In this document: positions 11,701 through 24,220 of the stretch, piece after piece | Layout of the letters: each line of letters begins with the position of its first letter | How positions within the stretch are numbered: position 1 is the first letter of the stretch | Source: Neckera pumila | Lineage: Eukaryota > Streptophyta > Bryopsida > Hypnales > Neckeraceae | Reading direction: 5' to 3' | Assembly: GCA_963969595.1 (NCBI GenBank) | Contig: OZ018408.1 | Span: 51,709,022 to 51,773,021, forward strand | DNA length: 64,000 bases | Notes under the pieces: model-generated | What the model saw: only the letters and a program-made list of their open reading frames with translations | What the model was told of the DNA's origin: nothing | Database searches by the model: none | Translations under genes and position numbers: made by a program

Positions 11701-13740
11701 GGGTGATGGGCCGCCAGTTTGACAAGTCAGCTCTGTCTCTTGCCTTAAAGATAAGGGCTATGGTGCTTGAAGTCATCCCTGGTGGTAAATGGCCCTGCGT
11801 GATAGACAATTAAACCATTTCTGAAAAATCATCCCCTAACATATCCTAGAAATGGCAAAAGAACTATGTGATGACCTCGTCAAGCCCTGGGCTTTTGGTC
11901 TTGGCCATTTGACTAAGGGCTAAGAAAAGTTCTTGTTTGGTAATAGGTCTATCTAATTCTTGGGCCATCTGTGGATTGAAGCGTTTGGATACACAATTAA
12001 GGATTTTCTCCCGGTCTTCAACTATTTGTAGGGTCGACTCTTCATTGGAATAAAGTTTGGTGTAGAAGTCAATGGAGATACGTTCCAAGTCTTCTCGTTC
12101 CTGATGAACAAGGCCTTGACTATCTCGGAGTTCTGTGATGGAGGAGGTTGCTAGGCTATCCTGGACTGCTTTAAAGAACTCGGAGGATAAGCGGTCACCA
12201 AATAGGAGCCACTTAGCCCAGGATCTGATCTTTTGGCCATCCAGCTTCTTGTCTTCAAAAAAATTAAGCTGCTCTCTGATTGTCTTGACTTGGGCTTGGA
12301 GATCCATGGATAGTGGGTCAAGTTGCAATTCCCGAGCTTTAGAATCTAGATTAGCTCTAAGGTTTTCTTCCATTTGTTTGCTGTAGCGTGCCTGGCGAAT
12401 ACAAAATTGCCGGTAATATTTGGTCACTCTCTTCAATTTTGTGAAGAAGGATGCCGTAATTGAAGTAGAAAATCATGTCCTTCGGATACCCTCTTCGGCT
12501 GCAACAAAGTAAAGCGCTAACATAGCCCATCTACTTGGTCGAGTAGGGGACTTAGCTCGCTCTAGTATAAGAGAGACTGGGCTGTGATTTGATTGTGAGT
12601 GATCCCCCCAGATTTGGTATTCCAGGACTTTGCAATAGCTATATGTAGACTCTGGGAAGATATAAAAACAATCAAGACTTGCCATAACACGGTTGTTGTC
12701 TGCATGTGCATTGTCCCAAGAGAAAGTAAGGCTAGGAGAGGTGAGAGGCTCCTCAGTTACCTGGATGGAGTCTTTGAGAGCATTGATTAAGAATCTCTTT
12801 TGTGACAGAATTGCACGCCCAATTATGCTGGATTTGTCACATCTTCTCTCGCCCATGTTAAAATTGCCAACAAGTATCCATCTTGCATTGTTGGGCAATT
12901 CTCAAACTAGGGTTTCCCATAACACCTTTCAAGCTTGGGGCTCCACAAGGGCATATATATTGACAAAACCGATGTCACCAGAGAGCCTTGCCTCCGAAGA
13001 TCGTACCTGAGCTTGTAAGCAGCTTGGCCCATTGAAAGGCAATGAACGTCGCAACTCCTCCCTTGCCTGAGTGGGAGCCATTGTTGTTATAGCCGAGCTC
13101 TACCTGTGTGAATAGTGTAGTTGCTCTCCTCGAAATCTGACGTCCCATATTAGCTGCTCCTTGGCTGCGAAGCTTGTGCTCTTGAATAAACAGGAAGTCG
13201 ACTGGGTGGCCTTGAACATATTGACGTAGGTTTTCTAAAGCTAGGTGGTCATTGAGACCTCTAAATGTTCTACATGGATCGGGAGATTGCCTAGCGCTCC
13301 CTGCGCGGTCAACTTGTGAGTTTATTCTGATTCCCCATGGGTCCACTGAATGATTGGTCTCCACTATAGCTGCCTTTAGTTTTGGTTGGCGAATTGAATG
13401 GCCAGCACGTTGTCTAGCTAAGGCTTCAATGTTCTTGAATGAGGTTTCGTCTACAGCTAGCGTGACGGGTTGCTCGTCTTCTACTGCGGTCCATTGAGGT
13501 AGGGAGCCTGAAATGTGGTTAAAAATCCTAATGGCTAAGGATTGTCCACTGACGTTGTAGATGGGTGAGGACAGTCTAGAGGATCCCTGGGCTGTGGGAA
13601 GGTTAATTGGTGCATCCTCAAAGTGATCGGGTTCTACTATAAATTTTAGATTTTGAGGGAAGAGGTCATTTAGGTTGAGGCTAAGGTTGCTAGTATCAGA
13701 TCCGAACTGGTCATTAAAGAGCTGCATGACTGCTTGAGAT
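8725..13740 (-). pseudogene. LINE ORF2: endonuclease, reverse transcriptase, zinc-binding domain (broken)
   Basis: Apurinic-like endonuclease: FRGLN and FLFIQEHKL near 13160-13265, VGNFN near 12870 and SNHSPV near 12575. Reverse transcriptase at 11087-11809: PGMTSSTIALIFKA, LSNWRPITLLN, FLKLDFTKAYD, RGVRQGCPLAPYLF and a catalytic box reading HANDT instead of the usual YADDT. The minus-strand frame shared by 12898-10259 is the best-preserved part, with isolated stops. Beyond the inserted MITE, the stretch 9360-9170 gives WRELWHKIRSLKEATFMW and NCNCC...LLHRFYSC, the zinc-binding region that follows RT in plant LINEs. The C-terminus runs with two stops to TAG at 8725. Three catalytic Asp positions read Asn (GDFN, SDH and ADD boxes), so activity is excluded. 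Confidence 0.88.
9812..10144. mobile_element. Family A MITE (A2) inserted in the LINE ORF2
   Basis: The left end is ATTAGAGAAGAACTGAATCC; the right end, reverse complemented, is GTTAGAGGAAATTTCAGGCC. Inside is a short hairpin around 9855-9925: AAGCTATTAAAAGCTTGG, then a GCTGACTGCT...AGCAGTCAGC inverted pair. A T-rich tract and a GCGCCACTGCTGCTGC box follow, and all are shared with copies at 37389 and 38180. LINE coding resumes on either side (LTFSTISQSL before, GSTKQMGGHF after, minus strand), so the MITE arrived after the LINE. No unambiguous target-site duplication is visible. Confidence 0.75.
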
Positions 13741-13808
13741 AATGCTTGCCTAGATTCATCATCGGGAATGGTTATGATCGTGGCTGGTATGTCTGCGGTG
13801 GTTGTTCT

Positions 13809-15340
13809 TTATCTGTCTAGGCTTGCGGGTTGCTTTTTGATTGGTGTGTGTGTAAACTGATTTTGAATGAGTGGCGGAAATGAAAGGGAATTGCGATTAG
13901 TTTCTCTACCTTGGATTTGTGAGTTCTGATGGGGTGGGGTGTGTATGTTCTGGTTGGATTGGGTGGAGTCCGAGCTTGGGTTAATTTGACTAGGGAGGTT
14001 CAGGAGTTTGGATATATCTAACGGGTTGTGGTGTATCATGAGTGTTGAAGGGGAAGGCAAGGAATCTGAATTGGCTTGTTGAGGCCTGCCTGTAAACGGA
14101 AGGGGGGTTGGTATTACATCTGCACTGGCTCGAGTGATTGGGTTGGTTGGGGATTTGGTTGTGTCGTAGGTGTGACGCTTTAGATTAGGATTTGGGTGGG
14201 GGTTACCTACTGAAGCCTCAGTCCTCCGCAGCTCTGTCATGGCCCGCCGCGACTACTGATGAGACGTATTGGCTGCTCCGTCTTGAGTATGCGACAATCG
14301 TGTTCGTCGTTGAGCTTGGACTAATGTAAATCCTTCTGGATCAAGGAAAACCGACTGGGTGGATGCACGTCTAGACTTTGCCTTGCTGTGTCTATTGTAT
14401 CGATTGCCTGAATTTGTGTACGGATTTTGGTAGCTAAGTTGGGGGTGACTGTTGGGATTCTTGCTAACTTCTTTCCTTTTACTACTTGGATGAGTAGGTC
14501 TGGCTCGCTCCCTATGGTGCGCTGCAACATGCCGACTAAACAAGGGACAATCTTCAGGTGGGTGGTTTGGGGAGCCGCAACTGGGACAGTTGAGGCGTGG
14601 GTCTTTGTACATGATCTACATTTCAGCCGTTTCCCTTTTTTGAATCTCGATGTAGACCTTAGAGATCCATCCCTCCGAGAGATCTAAGGCCATACAAAAT
14701 CTGTGCATGCTCAAGGCACGGTTCATTATGTTCGCATCTAGCTGCCGACCTAACATACAGATGATGATATTCGAAAATGGAGTGAACTCCAGTGGAAGGC
14801 CAACTAGGTTTAGCCAATAGGGTTTGCTTGAGACCGTGTTAGAAAAAGGGTTAAAAGAAGGCTGCCAGTATTAACAAGCTGCCTAGCCTCCTGGGAATTT
14901 GTACAGCATCAAGTTCATTGCTTTTTCGACCACCTCTAGACAGTTGACTTTCACATAGCAGAAGCCGTTTCCAGCCCATTTGTGAAGAATGACACGGTGA
15001 GGGTGCAGGCGCCTGTCTAATTCTGATAGCTAGGCACGAGTAGTTGCTTCCTTGATATTACTTTGCACAAAACTTGCTACCACTACGTGCCCCTGTAGGT
15101 ACGAGATCTCTTGATTCAAATCAGAGGAGTCAATAGCACCAAAGGGAAGTACCTTGTGAGGCTAGACTAAAAGTCTTGCCCAGTTGCGCTGCATACTCGA
15201 TGGGAGCGATTTGCTAGTCGTGGCCTTGTATGGGTTGAGCATTGGTTCGGGGGAAGCCGTCCTTGCGCGACCTCTGTAGACGTTCTTGGAGTCAGGCTCT
15301 ACCGCTTGTCGACAATGGTGGCATAGATCCGGGTCAGCAC
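13809..15340 (-). pseudogene. LINE ORF1: DUF4283-like and CCHC zinc knuckle (broken)
   Basis: On the minus strand near 14830-14640, WLNLVGLPLEFTPFSN and MNRALSMHRFCMALDL resemble the end of the DUF4283 domain found in ORF1 of plant LINEs. Downstream at 14585-14545 is a zinc knuckle, CPSCGSPNHPPEDC (CX2CX4HX4C). The remaining ~230 codons are rich in Pro, Ser, Asn and Gln (for example SPTNPITRASADVIPTP), typical of the linker before ORF2. Several stops interrupt the N-terminal part, and one lies between the knuckle region and the linker in the same frame. ORF1 proteins of this type bind the element RNA. Confidence 0.7.
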
Positions 15341-15903
15341 GCGGACTTCTTAACTACGCATGTTGCTCTGTTCTAAGTTCAGGCATCTGGGCTCGTAGAT
15401 CTGGCATCCAGGGTCTCAGATCTGGCAACTAAGGTCCCAGAGGAAACTGAATTTACACCATGATGTTTGTCATTGAAATATACACTTGGCAAAATTTTCA
15501 GATCTTTTGAAATAATTTTAAGTGATTTTTCCTCACTTTTTCTTCAAAAATTCTAAAAAAATCAATTTTCTACAAAAAATCTAAAAATTTTGTGATGTAC
15601 AGAAGACATGTAATTTCATCTCTGAAAAATAAATATAAAAATTTTCACACTTACAAAATGTGTGAAATGGCAGTAAATTGAGAGATGGGCAAGTTGCAAA
15701 ATGGCAGTAAATTGAGAGATGGGCAAGGAGGCTTGAAATCAATGGTCATGGATCCGTCATTTAGGGGTTAAAGGGTTAATAGCACGGGTATTCAAGTTGC
15801 TTTCAGAAAGGCAAAAAGAAACTGACTCGTGTAATACCGGGCCACGACCGGTATGGACGCCGGTGCAACCGCCAACGCTACCTTAGTGTATCCCAGCCGT
15901 CGG
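15341..15903. other. Intergenic, with a tandem duplication and a family B end fragment
   Basis: A direct repeat of about 28 bp (AAATGGCAGTAAATTGAGAG plus AUGGGCAA-type continuation in DNA) occurs twice between about 15664 and 15727. At 15757-15771, CATTTAGGGGTTAA matches the right end of family B MITEs; a partner end was not found. From about 15830 the sequence turns CG-rich, marking the promoter side of the AGP-like gene. Confidence 0.45.
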
Positions 15904-16922
15904 ACTCTTCCGTCGTCAATCATACTTCTGCACCGCAGGCATTTTGCTTTCTCATCGCAGTCCCATTTTTAGATCTGTGACGACGTGTTCTCGCTCCTCA
16001 ACATTCCTCTTGCCCTTCACCCTTGCAACTGACTTTGGAAACAACACATCCACGCCACCCAAGACGGAATTCCAGCTTTCATATGAGGTAAGCACTTCAT
16101 ACTGGCGCCCACCGATCCATGGGTCATTCTTGACTTGAAGCGCAAGCATCTGGGGACTCAAATCGAGTGACAAGGTACTGAAAACCCACAATTAGAGAGG
16201 AGGGATGCTTTGGGGGATCTAGGCTTCTTTTGTTGCGTAGAGAATTCGGCCTGTGATTGCAGCATAGGGTAGTAGTGCAGCTGGTGCTGTGCAAGAGCGG
16301 AATCTGTTCTTGAACCCCATCTGGGACATTTGGTTTTGTTTTGGTGAAAGGAGGTTCTTGCTCTTTGGGGAATAGGAGCTCTTTTGGTCTACGTTGCGAC
16401 TCTTGAATTGGATGCTAGTGTTGTGCATTGAATTTCGTCACGGGTACAGACACGCTGCGTGAATGAGTAGCTAGAATTGAAGCCTATGGGAGGCGCGTCC
16501 TTGGGAACGATTGTACGATTTCCAAGAAGTTTGTAACAGATCTGAGATCTTGGGTCGTATGGTCGTGTTAGGGTTTTGCATTGCCAGCGAGAGAGAGGGA
16601 CAGCATTGTGATGGCGCCTTGAAAAGTAAAGTCAGTCTTGGTCTTGCTTTTGACGATCCGTCGCTGTTTTGCTTTAGGTTTGGAACGCGGAGACGCCGAA
16701 GTGATTGCTTCGTGGAGCAAGCCACCGGAAGAGACGAGCATTTCCATCAACTCGACTTGCGAGAATCGGCGCCGAAGTTACGGATCCGTGGAGACGCAAG
16801 CCACCCGCCATTTCCATCACCCCAACCCTCGAGACTACCTGCCCGCCCAGCAATGTGAGTCGGATTTTGTAGAAAAGAACGACTCCCGAGCGAGCTTGTT
16901 GGTAGTGAGGTTTATCACCGCC
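15904..16922 (+). promoter_or_regulatory. Promoter / 5' untranslated region of the AGP-like gene, with a possible leader intron
   Basis: The region before the AGP start codon is CG-richer than the flanks. A strong donor consensus GAG|GTAAGC sits at 16087/16088. A good acceptor, TGTTTTGCTTTAG, ends at 16677. Together they would define a 590-bp intron in the leader, a common feature of plant genes. The frame at the start codon is open upstream to 16638, but that extension (Arg/Ser/His-rich, no signal sequence) looks untranslated. Transcript evidence would be needed to confirm the intron; it is inferred from the splice consensus only. Confidence 0.4.
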
Positions 16923-17672
16923 ATGGCGACGAGAGCGTGTTTCCTGTTCCTGGCACTTCTCGCTTCCATCACAACCATCTCGGCCCTCGGAGAGCTTCCC
17001 CAGTTTTCACGCCAAGGATATCGCCGAAGCCTCCTCCAAGATGGTCCACCACCTGCTCCTGCTCCATCTTCATCCCAATTCCCATCCCCGTCGCCTGCGA
17101 CGCCGCTTTCACCACCAGCTCCTCCTGCCCCGGCTCCTGGCACTGCCACGCCCTTGGCAGCTCCAGCGCCCGGCGTTTCGTCCCCAGAGCCGTCGCTGGC
17201 TCCCTCGCCTGGATCCGAAGCTCCCACTCCTGGTTTCACGTCGCCGGCGCAAGCGCCAGTACCCGCAGTGTCGCCATCGCCAGCATCCGCAGTTTCTCCA
17301 TCGCCATCGCCGACTCCTGAAGTGTCTCCATCGCCATCGCCAGCTTCGGAAGTGTCTCCAGTACCTGCTCCTGGTCCTGCTATGGAGGCAGGCTCTCCAG
17401 CTCCAGCTTTAGCCCCAACTGCAGCTCCAGAGCAACAGTACGAGGGGCCACCTGCTCCACCACCCGCAGATGCTGCTTCGGCGGCGAGCAGCTCGAAAGG
17501 CTCCAAAAGCTCCAGCACTGGAGCCGCGGTGGGCGCGACCGTGGGCGTGGCGCTGGCTTTTTTGGTGTCCTTGGGGCTCGTGATGTTCTTCAAGCCAGAG
17601 TGGCTGCCTTGTGGGGGGAAGCGGAGGCGGCAGAACATGAACTATTACGAGCGTCACATAGACGACTTCTAA
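16923..17672 (+). CDS. Arabinogalactan-type protein with a transmembrane anchor, 249 aa
   Basis: The start ATG at 16923 opens directly into a signal peptide (ATRACFLFLALLASITT, cleavage near residue 22). Residues ~40-185 are dominated by Ala-Pro, Ser-Pro and Thr-Pro dipeptides (SPSPSPTPEVSPSPSPASE), the pattern on which prolines are hydroxylated and O-linked arabinogalactan is added. A Ser/Lys-rich spacer follows. A single hydrophobic segment at ~200-223 (AAVGATVGVALAFLVSLGLV) comes next, and then a short basic, Tyr-containing tail (GGKRRRQNMNYYERH). Classical AGPs lose the C-terminal hydrophobic stretch to a GPI anchor; here 26 polar residues follow it, which favours a true membrane span with a cytosolic tail. 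It probably acts at the plasma membrane-cell wall interface. The CDS appears intact and intronless. Confidence 0.78.
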   Translation: MATRACFLFLALLASITTISALGELPQFSRQGYRRSLLQDGPPPAPAPSSSQFPSPSPATPLSPPAPPAPAPGTATPLAAPAPGVSSPEPSLAPSPGSEAPTPGFTSPAQAPVPAVSPSPASAVSPSPSPTPEVSPSPSPASEVSPVPAPGPAMEAGSPAPALAPTAAPEQQYEGPPAPPPADAASAASSSKGSKSSSTGAAVGATVGVALAFLVSLGLVMFFKPEWLPCGGKRRRQNMNYYERHIDDF

Positions 17673-19261
<1,589 letters not shown>

Positions 19262-20194
19262 TTAACTCCTAAAGGACCATCATGCTTTTTTTGGCAACAT
19301 AGAAATTTGAGCAAGTTGGTGTAGGTGAGGATTTTCATATTTTAGACTGAAATTTTAATAGAAGGTGTGGATGCGGAATATCTTTTTTATGCACTAAATT
19401 TCATGACATTTGAAAATATGAGTCAAATGTTATGGTCTTATATGTTCCTTTTTTCTTCAAATGGGTAGTCTGGGTAGATAAAAAAAAATCACTTTTATCA
19501 AAAACAAAAATTTGAAATTGATTTTCTAAGCTTATATATATATGTGAAAAGCCTTGAATCATTCTATATTTATCAATGAGATGAATGTTACAAGGAATTT
19601 TTGTTTGCGGGCAATTATGGATTCTCTACTTTAAAATAAACTTTGAAGTCCTTTATTTAACTCAATTTTCAATATTTAAAAAATAAAATAAAATCATAGA
19701 ATGTAGATTGCTTATTACAACATTGCTGCCATTGGAATTGGCATTTTCCAATTCCATGACTAAATTCTTAACAATTTAGTATTTTGAATCATTCTCTACT
19801 TCTTTCTACTTACTATTGTTATCCTATATGTTGTACAATTCTAAATGATGTGAAATTTTTTACACATGTAGCCAACTTGTTTAGGAAAATGAATTCAAAG
19901 AAAACCACTATTTTAGACATTTATTCATAGAAAAGTGAGCTTGTGAAGTGCAGCTACCCTATTTTTTGCAGGGCCAAAAAAACAATTTCAGTGAATTTGA
20001 ATGCTTATATCTTGCAATCCATGTGGTGGAAGTTTCTGAAAATTTTACCACATGTCTCAAGTCAGTGTAATACAAGATCCTATGGTTACATGTATTGAAA
20101 AAAAGTTTTTTTTCAAAATTTTGGTACTTGTGTGAAAAATGACAATTTTCAAGCGCTTTTGGTGAAAACATAGTCATGAAACTTTCGGGGTTAA
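19262..20194. mobile_element. Family B MITE (B1), TTAA-bounded, 933 bp
   Basis: The left boundary is TTAA followed by CTCCTAAAGGACCATCATGC; the right boundary is ACTTTCGGGG then TTAA. The interior matches copy B2 (59826-60392) over most of its length, for example a GAGCTTGTGAAGTGCAGCTA-type block near 19940 and a GAATTTGAATGCTTATA block near 19990. No protein is encoded. TTAA on both sides in every complete copy resembles piggyBac target duplication. Confidence 0.7.
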
Positions 20195-20960
20195 TTATGT
20201 TGAATCTTCTTTAGAAGCAATTCACCATTTTCTACACGTGGTTGTTCAAGTCCTAAAAATTTTCATGTCTAAAAATTATAGAAGTTAGAAAAATGGACAA
20301 TGAAAACTTCCTTGTAAACTTTTCAACACTAGAAATGTCCTATTGAAGCAAAAATAAATAAAAAAAGCACTGAAGTTCTAAGATAATAAAAAAACAAACT
20401 TGAATTATTTTATCATTTATAAATACTACAAACACTTTCTATAGACCTTTACTACTCTTCAACAAAATTTAGGAGTTTTTTCACACTTTTCATTTATGAT
20501 CCTATGACTGCGAAGATCTTGCAACTACATATGGGTCAAGCTATTTATTTCAGCAATACAATTATTATTGTAGGATGACTGCAAGAAAAATGGGGAAAAA
20601 AACCCCGTATAATTTTATATCATACCCTATGTCTTGATTTATTTTTTGGCCATAACTTTTGTGTTTTAGCTCCATATGATTGAAAATTTATAGTAAAGTT
20701 ATTTATAAATACTACAAACCATGTCTAATTTTTTTTTCAAATTAAACAATAAAACTATAGTCCAAAAATTGCCCCTAATTTTATGTCACACTTAGCCAAT
20801 TTGGATGTTTAGAACTATAATTTAATATCTAGAAAACAAATTTTGAGCTAAAATTTAGAAGAGATGGTCTTTAAATAGATTTATAGCTATCTACAAAGGA
20901 ATTTTAAAGATAATTAATTTTCAGTGGTGTAGATGTCTCTAAAGTAAGCATTTTTGAGCC
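20195..20960. other. AT-rich intergenic DNA
   Basis: I see no gene, no RNA gene and no clear terminal repeat in this stretch. Confidence 0.4.
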
Positions 20961-21263
20961 ATTAGATGATATTTGGGGGTCGTGGAGGGCCGTTTCAGGC
21001 CTGTTCCCTGATCTGCCCAGATCCAGTGAACGCCGGTACGGGTGTGTCAGAAAATTTTTTTTTCAAAAAAAAAAAAAAAAAAAAAATTTCTTACCAAAAT
21101 ATCATTTTAAGCAATTTTTTTTTTTTTTTTTTTTTTTCTAAAAAGTGACGTGGCAGTCGCTCGACCACGTTAGCCAACTGCTGCTGCGTGTTCCCAGACT
21201 GCGGGAACGCAGCAAACAGCAAGGGAACTCACAGTCTTCTAAGACCCCCGAATCTCATGTAAT
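20961..21263. mobile_element. Family A MITE (A3), 303 bp
   Basis: The left end is ATTAGATGATATTTGGGGGT; the right end, reverse complemented, is ATTACATGAGATTCGGGGGT. The interior has long A and T tracts (21050-21140) and a GC-rich core with an inverted ACTGCGGGAACGCAG-type motif. The same internal order occurs in reverse orientation in A4 (21747-22027). Confidence 0.75.
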
Positions 21264-21746
21264 GTTGCACTTCAAAAGATGCAAAATATTATTTTGACCG
21301 TTTTTTTTTATGAATGACCATACCTATAGAATTTTTACCTTTGGTAGTTATCGTTCATCTTAAAGGTGTATACATTGGCGATTTGTAAAAATTCTATAGT
21401 TATGGTCATTCATCTTTCTAGTTTTTTCCTTTGGTGGTTACCCTTCATCTTAAAGGTGTATACAATGGCCATATTTTTTAAACTTTTAAAAGCATTTTCT
21501 AATATTAGTACAGTACTTCAAAAAATAACATGAGTACTGTGAAATTCAACAAAATCGACAAGTGTTTCTTGCAATCACCCTATAACTGGAAGGAGGTTCT
21601 AATATTAATTCTTGTGCATACAATAGAGTTCCAATCTAGTATGCCAAGGGATTTGAGTGAAGAATCAATGCTTCCAATTTTCTTGATTTACTTAGTCCAT
21701 CCAAGTCTTTGATTAAGTGATTCTTGCCAAAAGATGGAGACTAAAC
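21264..21746. repeat. Spacer between two inverted MITEs, with internal direct and inverted repeats
   Basis: A block beginning CCTTTGGTAGTTATCGTTCA and ending TCTTAAAGGTGTATACA occurs near 21340-21375 and again, diverged, near 21428-21470. The pair TGAATGACCATACCTATAGA (21310) and TCTATAGTTATGGTCATTCA (21394) forms an inverted repeat. A related AAAGGTATATACA motif occurs near 37780. No gene is supported. Confidence 0.5.
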
Positions 21747-22027
21747 ATTAGAAAAAATTTGAGGCCTCCAAGAACCCGTGAATTATCTTGCATTTCTAAA
21801 CTGCGGGAACGCAAGAAAGCAGCTGGCTGATGTGGTCGAAATGGTGCCACGTCATTTTAAAAAAAAAAAATTGTGCCTAAAATGATATATGAGGTAAAAA
21901 AAGTTTTTTGTTTTGTTTTGTTTTTTAAAAAAAAATTCTGACAATCCGTATCAGTTGATTACAGAATCTGGCTAGATTTGGAAACGGGCCTGAAATGGCC
22001 CTCCCATGCCCTCAAATTTCATCTAAT
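21747..22027. mobile_element. Family A MITE (A4), 281 bp, inverted relative to A3
   Basis: The left end is ATTAGAAAAAATTTGAGGCC; the right end, reverse complemented, is ATTAGATGAAATTTGAGGGC. Its reverse complement follows A3 closely: GGAGGGCC(A/G)TTTCAGGCC, T-rich tract, TATCATTTTA, GTGGCA and TGCGTTCCCGCAGT blocks in the same order. A3 and A4 therefore form an inverted pair around a 483-bp spacer. Confidence 0.75.
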
Positions 22028-22842
22028 GATCTATTCTAGCGCCTTGTGGCTTAATTTAAATAATCTTGTTATATATACAACAATGTTCCAAAGCTCTATT
22101 ATGGCACTGAACATCCCAATCTTCTATCTCTATTTTGTTGCAAGAAAGATTTCTAGCCATCTTAAACAACAATTTTATCATTTTTGTCTATATTTTACCT
22201 AGTGTAGAAAAGATGACATATAGGAGATTTTGAAATTCAAACTACACCAAACTGTAGCAATATTGGCTTCCAACACATAATGAAATAGATCGGCTTTAGC
22301 TCTTTTACATCGAACCTTATTTCTATTCATTCTTTGATCCACAATAGTTATTACAAGTTTGATAGTTTGAGGTAAGTAAAATGTATACCAAGTTCTATAA
22401 GAGGTTCTCAATTTTAGTGGTACTTTTGTTGTCAAGCTGCAACTTAGCGAGGTGCTTCTAATCTACAAGGTCATATAAAATATTCTTTATTTTTTGCACT
22501 GCTTGTCTTGCTGCTTGTGCAAATTCAACTCTGAAAGGATGAGGCATATGACCAAGGTAATAAGTAAAAAATCATCACACCTCTAGATAAATAGGTTTAT
22601 TTTTTATTTTTTTTATAGTTTCACTAAAAGTCATTCATTAGTCACTTTTTGAGTTCTTGACTGCATCAATTGCTCCCTATCACTATTGCACTTTCAATAT
22701 CCTGCATGATCTCTTTTGTGTCTCTCTTACACGCCACAACTTATTTTTCTAAGCAAATCATGGCATTATAAACAAATCAGGCCATAGCCGACAACTAATC
22801 TATTTCTTTTTAAAATAAAAAGGGAAGAATAATAATGCTTCC

Positions 22843-22848
<6 letters not shown>

Positions 22849-22912
<64 letters not shown>
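22849..22912. repeat. (TA)n microsatellite, about 32 units
   Basis: An uninterrupted TA dinucleotide run lies in AT-rich DNA. It is self-complementary and prone to length change. Confidence 0.95.
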
Positions 22913-22916
<4 letters not shown>

Positions 22917-23398
22917 GAAGTCAAAAAATCTTCGAGCTTGAATCTGAACGATTTTTATTCAATTTTTAAATAACTTTTTTTAATTAAATAAGTTGAATAA
23001 AAGAAAAAATAGACTTGGTTGAGCTCTAAGTTCACAGAAGATCAGACTAATTGAATAAGCAACAGGAAAAGCCAATGAATCTTTTTTCTAGGAAGCACTC
23101 GATTCCTTCATTCACACTGCCTTCAATCTTTAAGCCCTAAAGGTTGGAGCCTATGTGGTCAAACGTGAGAGCCCCTCACTTTGTATCATCTATTTCTTCT
23201 CTTCTTATAAGTGAAGTTATTTGGTTTTCTTTTTTTGAGATCAAATCACATATCTAGTATTTGTCATATAATTTTCATTACTTTTTGTGAAAATTTAAAA
23301 TTACCATGAATTTTTGAAGAAAAAATGAAGAAAATTCATATCAAATACAAATCTTGTTCAAAAAATCTAAATTTTTAGAATAGAAGTACATAATAGTG

Positions 23399-23513
23399 AA
23401 AGGAACTAAAATGTCTTGATTTTACTCAATGATGTGGCTATGCATCAATAAAATTAAAAGAAACTAAAAATGTCTTGATTTAACTCAATGATATGGCTAT
23501 GGATCAATAAAGT
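23399..23513. repeat. Tandem duplication, unit about 60 bp
   Basis: Two adjacent copies share AACTAAAA(A)TGTCTTGATTT, ACTCAATGAT and TGGCTATG(C/G)ATCAATAAA with a few substitutions. No function is apparent. Confidence 0.85.
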
Positions 23514-24084
23514 TGCTCACAAAAAATTGGATGAAAATCATTCATTTTTTAATATGCACAAAGCCTATTGACCATCCAAATTAAGGACACAAAACACATT
23601 CACCATCCTTCTAGGATTAATTAAAATGCCACAATCACACTCACCATCTTCTCCATCATTGTCAATTCCAAAATAAACTTCCAATTTTGCAATAAATGCA
23701 AATTTCAATAGTTTTGACAATTCATTATCTTTGTACTCATGAATGTACACCCATAATTCACCTATTATTGGATTTTATGTACACCTTAAGACAATTCTTT
23801 GAAAATTCATAACTTATTCACACAATGTCCAAATAATACAAACTATAGCCTGTTCAAATCCTCTTTCAGTTGCCAATAAGTTCCATTATATGTTCAATAA
23901 TACTAATTATGCTCAACTGCTTGTGGATTCCAGGTGCGCATGCCGGTACCTTCAATTTTATTCCAAGTGCAAAGGAGCACTTTTGACAAGCCAGGCTTGT
24001 CTTATCATCCAAATGACGACATTCATCCAGACCGTCGGTGAGATGCTTGCTGGCCTCGGTAGTCTCGCCGCACCAGCTGGGCTG

Positions 24085-24092
24085 CATAAAAG
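24085..24092 (+). promoter_or_regulatory. Candidate TATA box of the LOG gene
   Basis: CATAAAAG lies about 130 bp before the LOG start codon, allowing a leader of roughly 100 bp. It is the best TATA-like match in the local, GC-richer region. Confidence 0.4.
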
Positions 24093-24220
24093 CCGAGCAG
24101 GCAATCTTGTGTGCGCATAGTGCACTTGCTTTGCTCTCTCGTTGCTCCATTTTCACAGCTTCCACGTCCTCTCCGTCTCCTTGTGGCTCGCTTGCAGTTG
24201 CTGTTTTTGCGATTTTCGTC

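Larger units (their letters stand above)
8640..15340 (-). mobile_element. Degraded L1-type LINE retrotransposon, nearly full length
   Basis: Reading on the minus strand, the order is: DUF4283-like domain, CCHC zinc knuckle, Pro/Ser/Asn-rich linker (ORF1); endonuclease, reverse transcriptase, RT-associated zinc-binding region and C-terminal segment (ORF2). This is the standard order of plant L1-clade LINEs. Stops and frameshifts are present in both ORFs, and a MITE of about 333 bp sits inside ORF2 at 9812-10144. The boundaries are approximate: the 5' limit is where ORF1-like coding fades, and the 3' limit is just past the ORF2 stop, near an A-rich minus-strand tract. No target-site duplication was identified. 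Confidence 0.85.
22028..24080. other. AT-rich intergenic DNA upstream of the LOG gene
   Basis: No gene is supported. It contains a TA microsatellite at 22849-22912 and a tandem duplication at about 23399-23513, listed separately. Confidence 0.4.

Noticed and set aside
16638..16922. In-frame N-terminal extension of the AGP-like CDS
   Set aside because: The signal peptide begins at the Met at 16923. The upstream residues are Arg/His/Ser-rich and cross a likely leader splice acceptor at 16677.
16835..17638. 267-codon open frame on the minus strand, Gly/Ala/Asp-rich
   Set aside because: It is the antisense shadow of the Ala/Pro/Ser repeats of the AGP-like gene; GC-rich repeats keep the other strand open.
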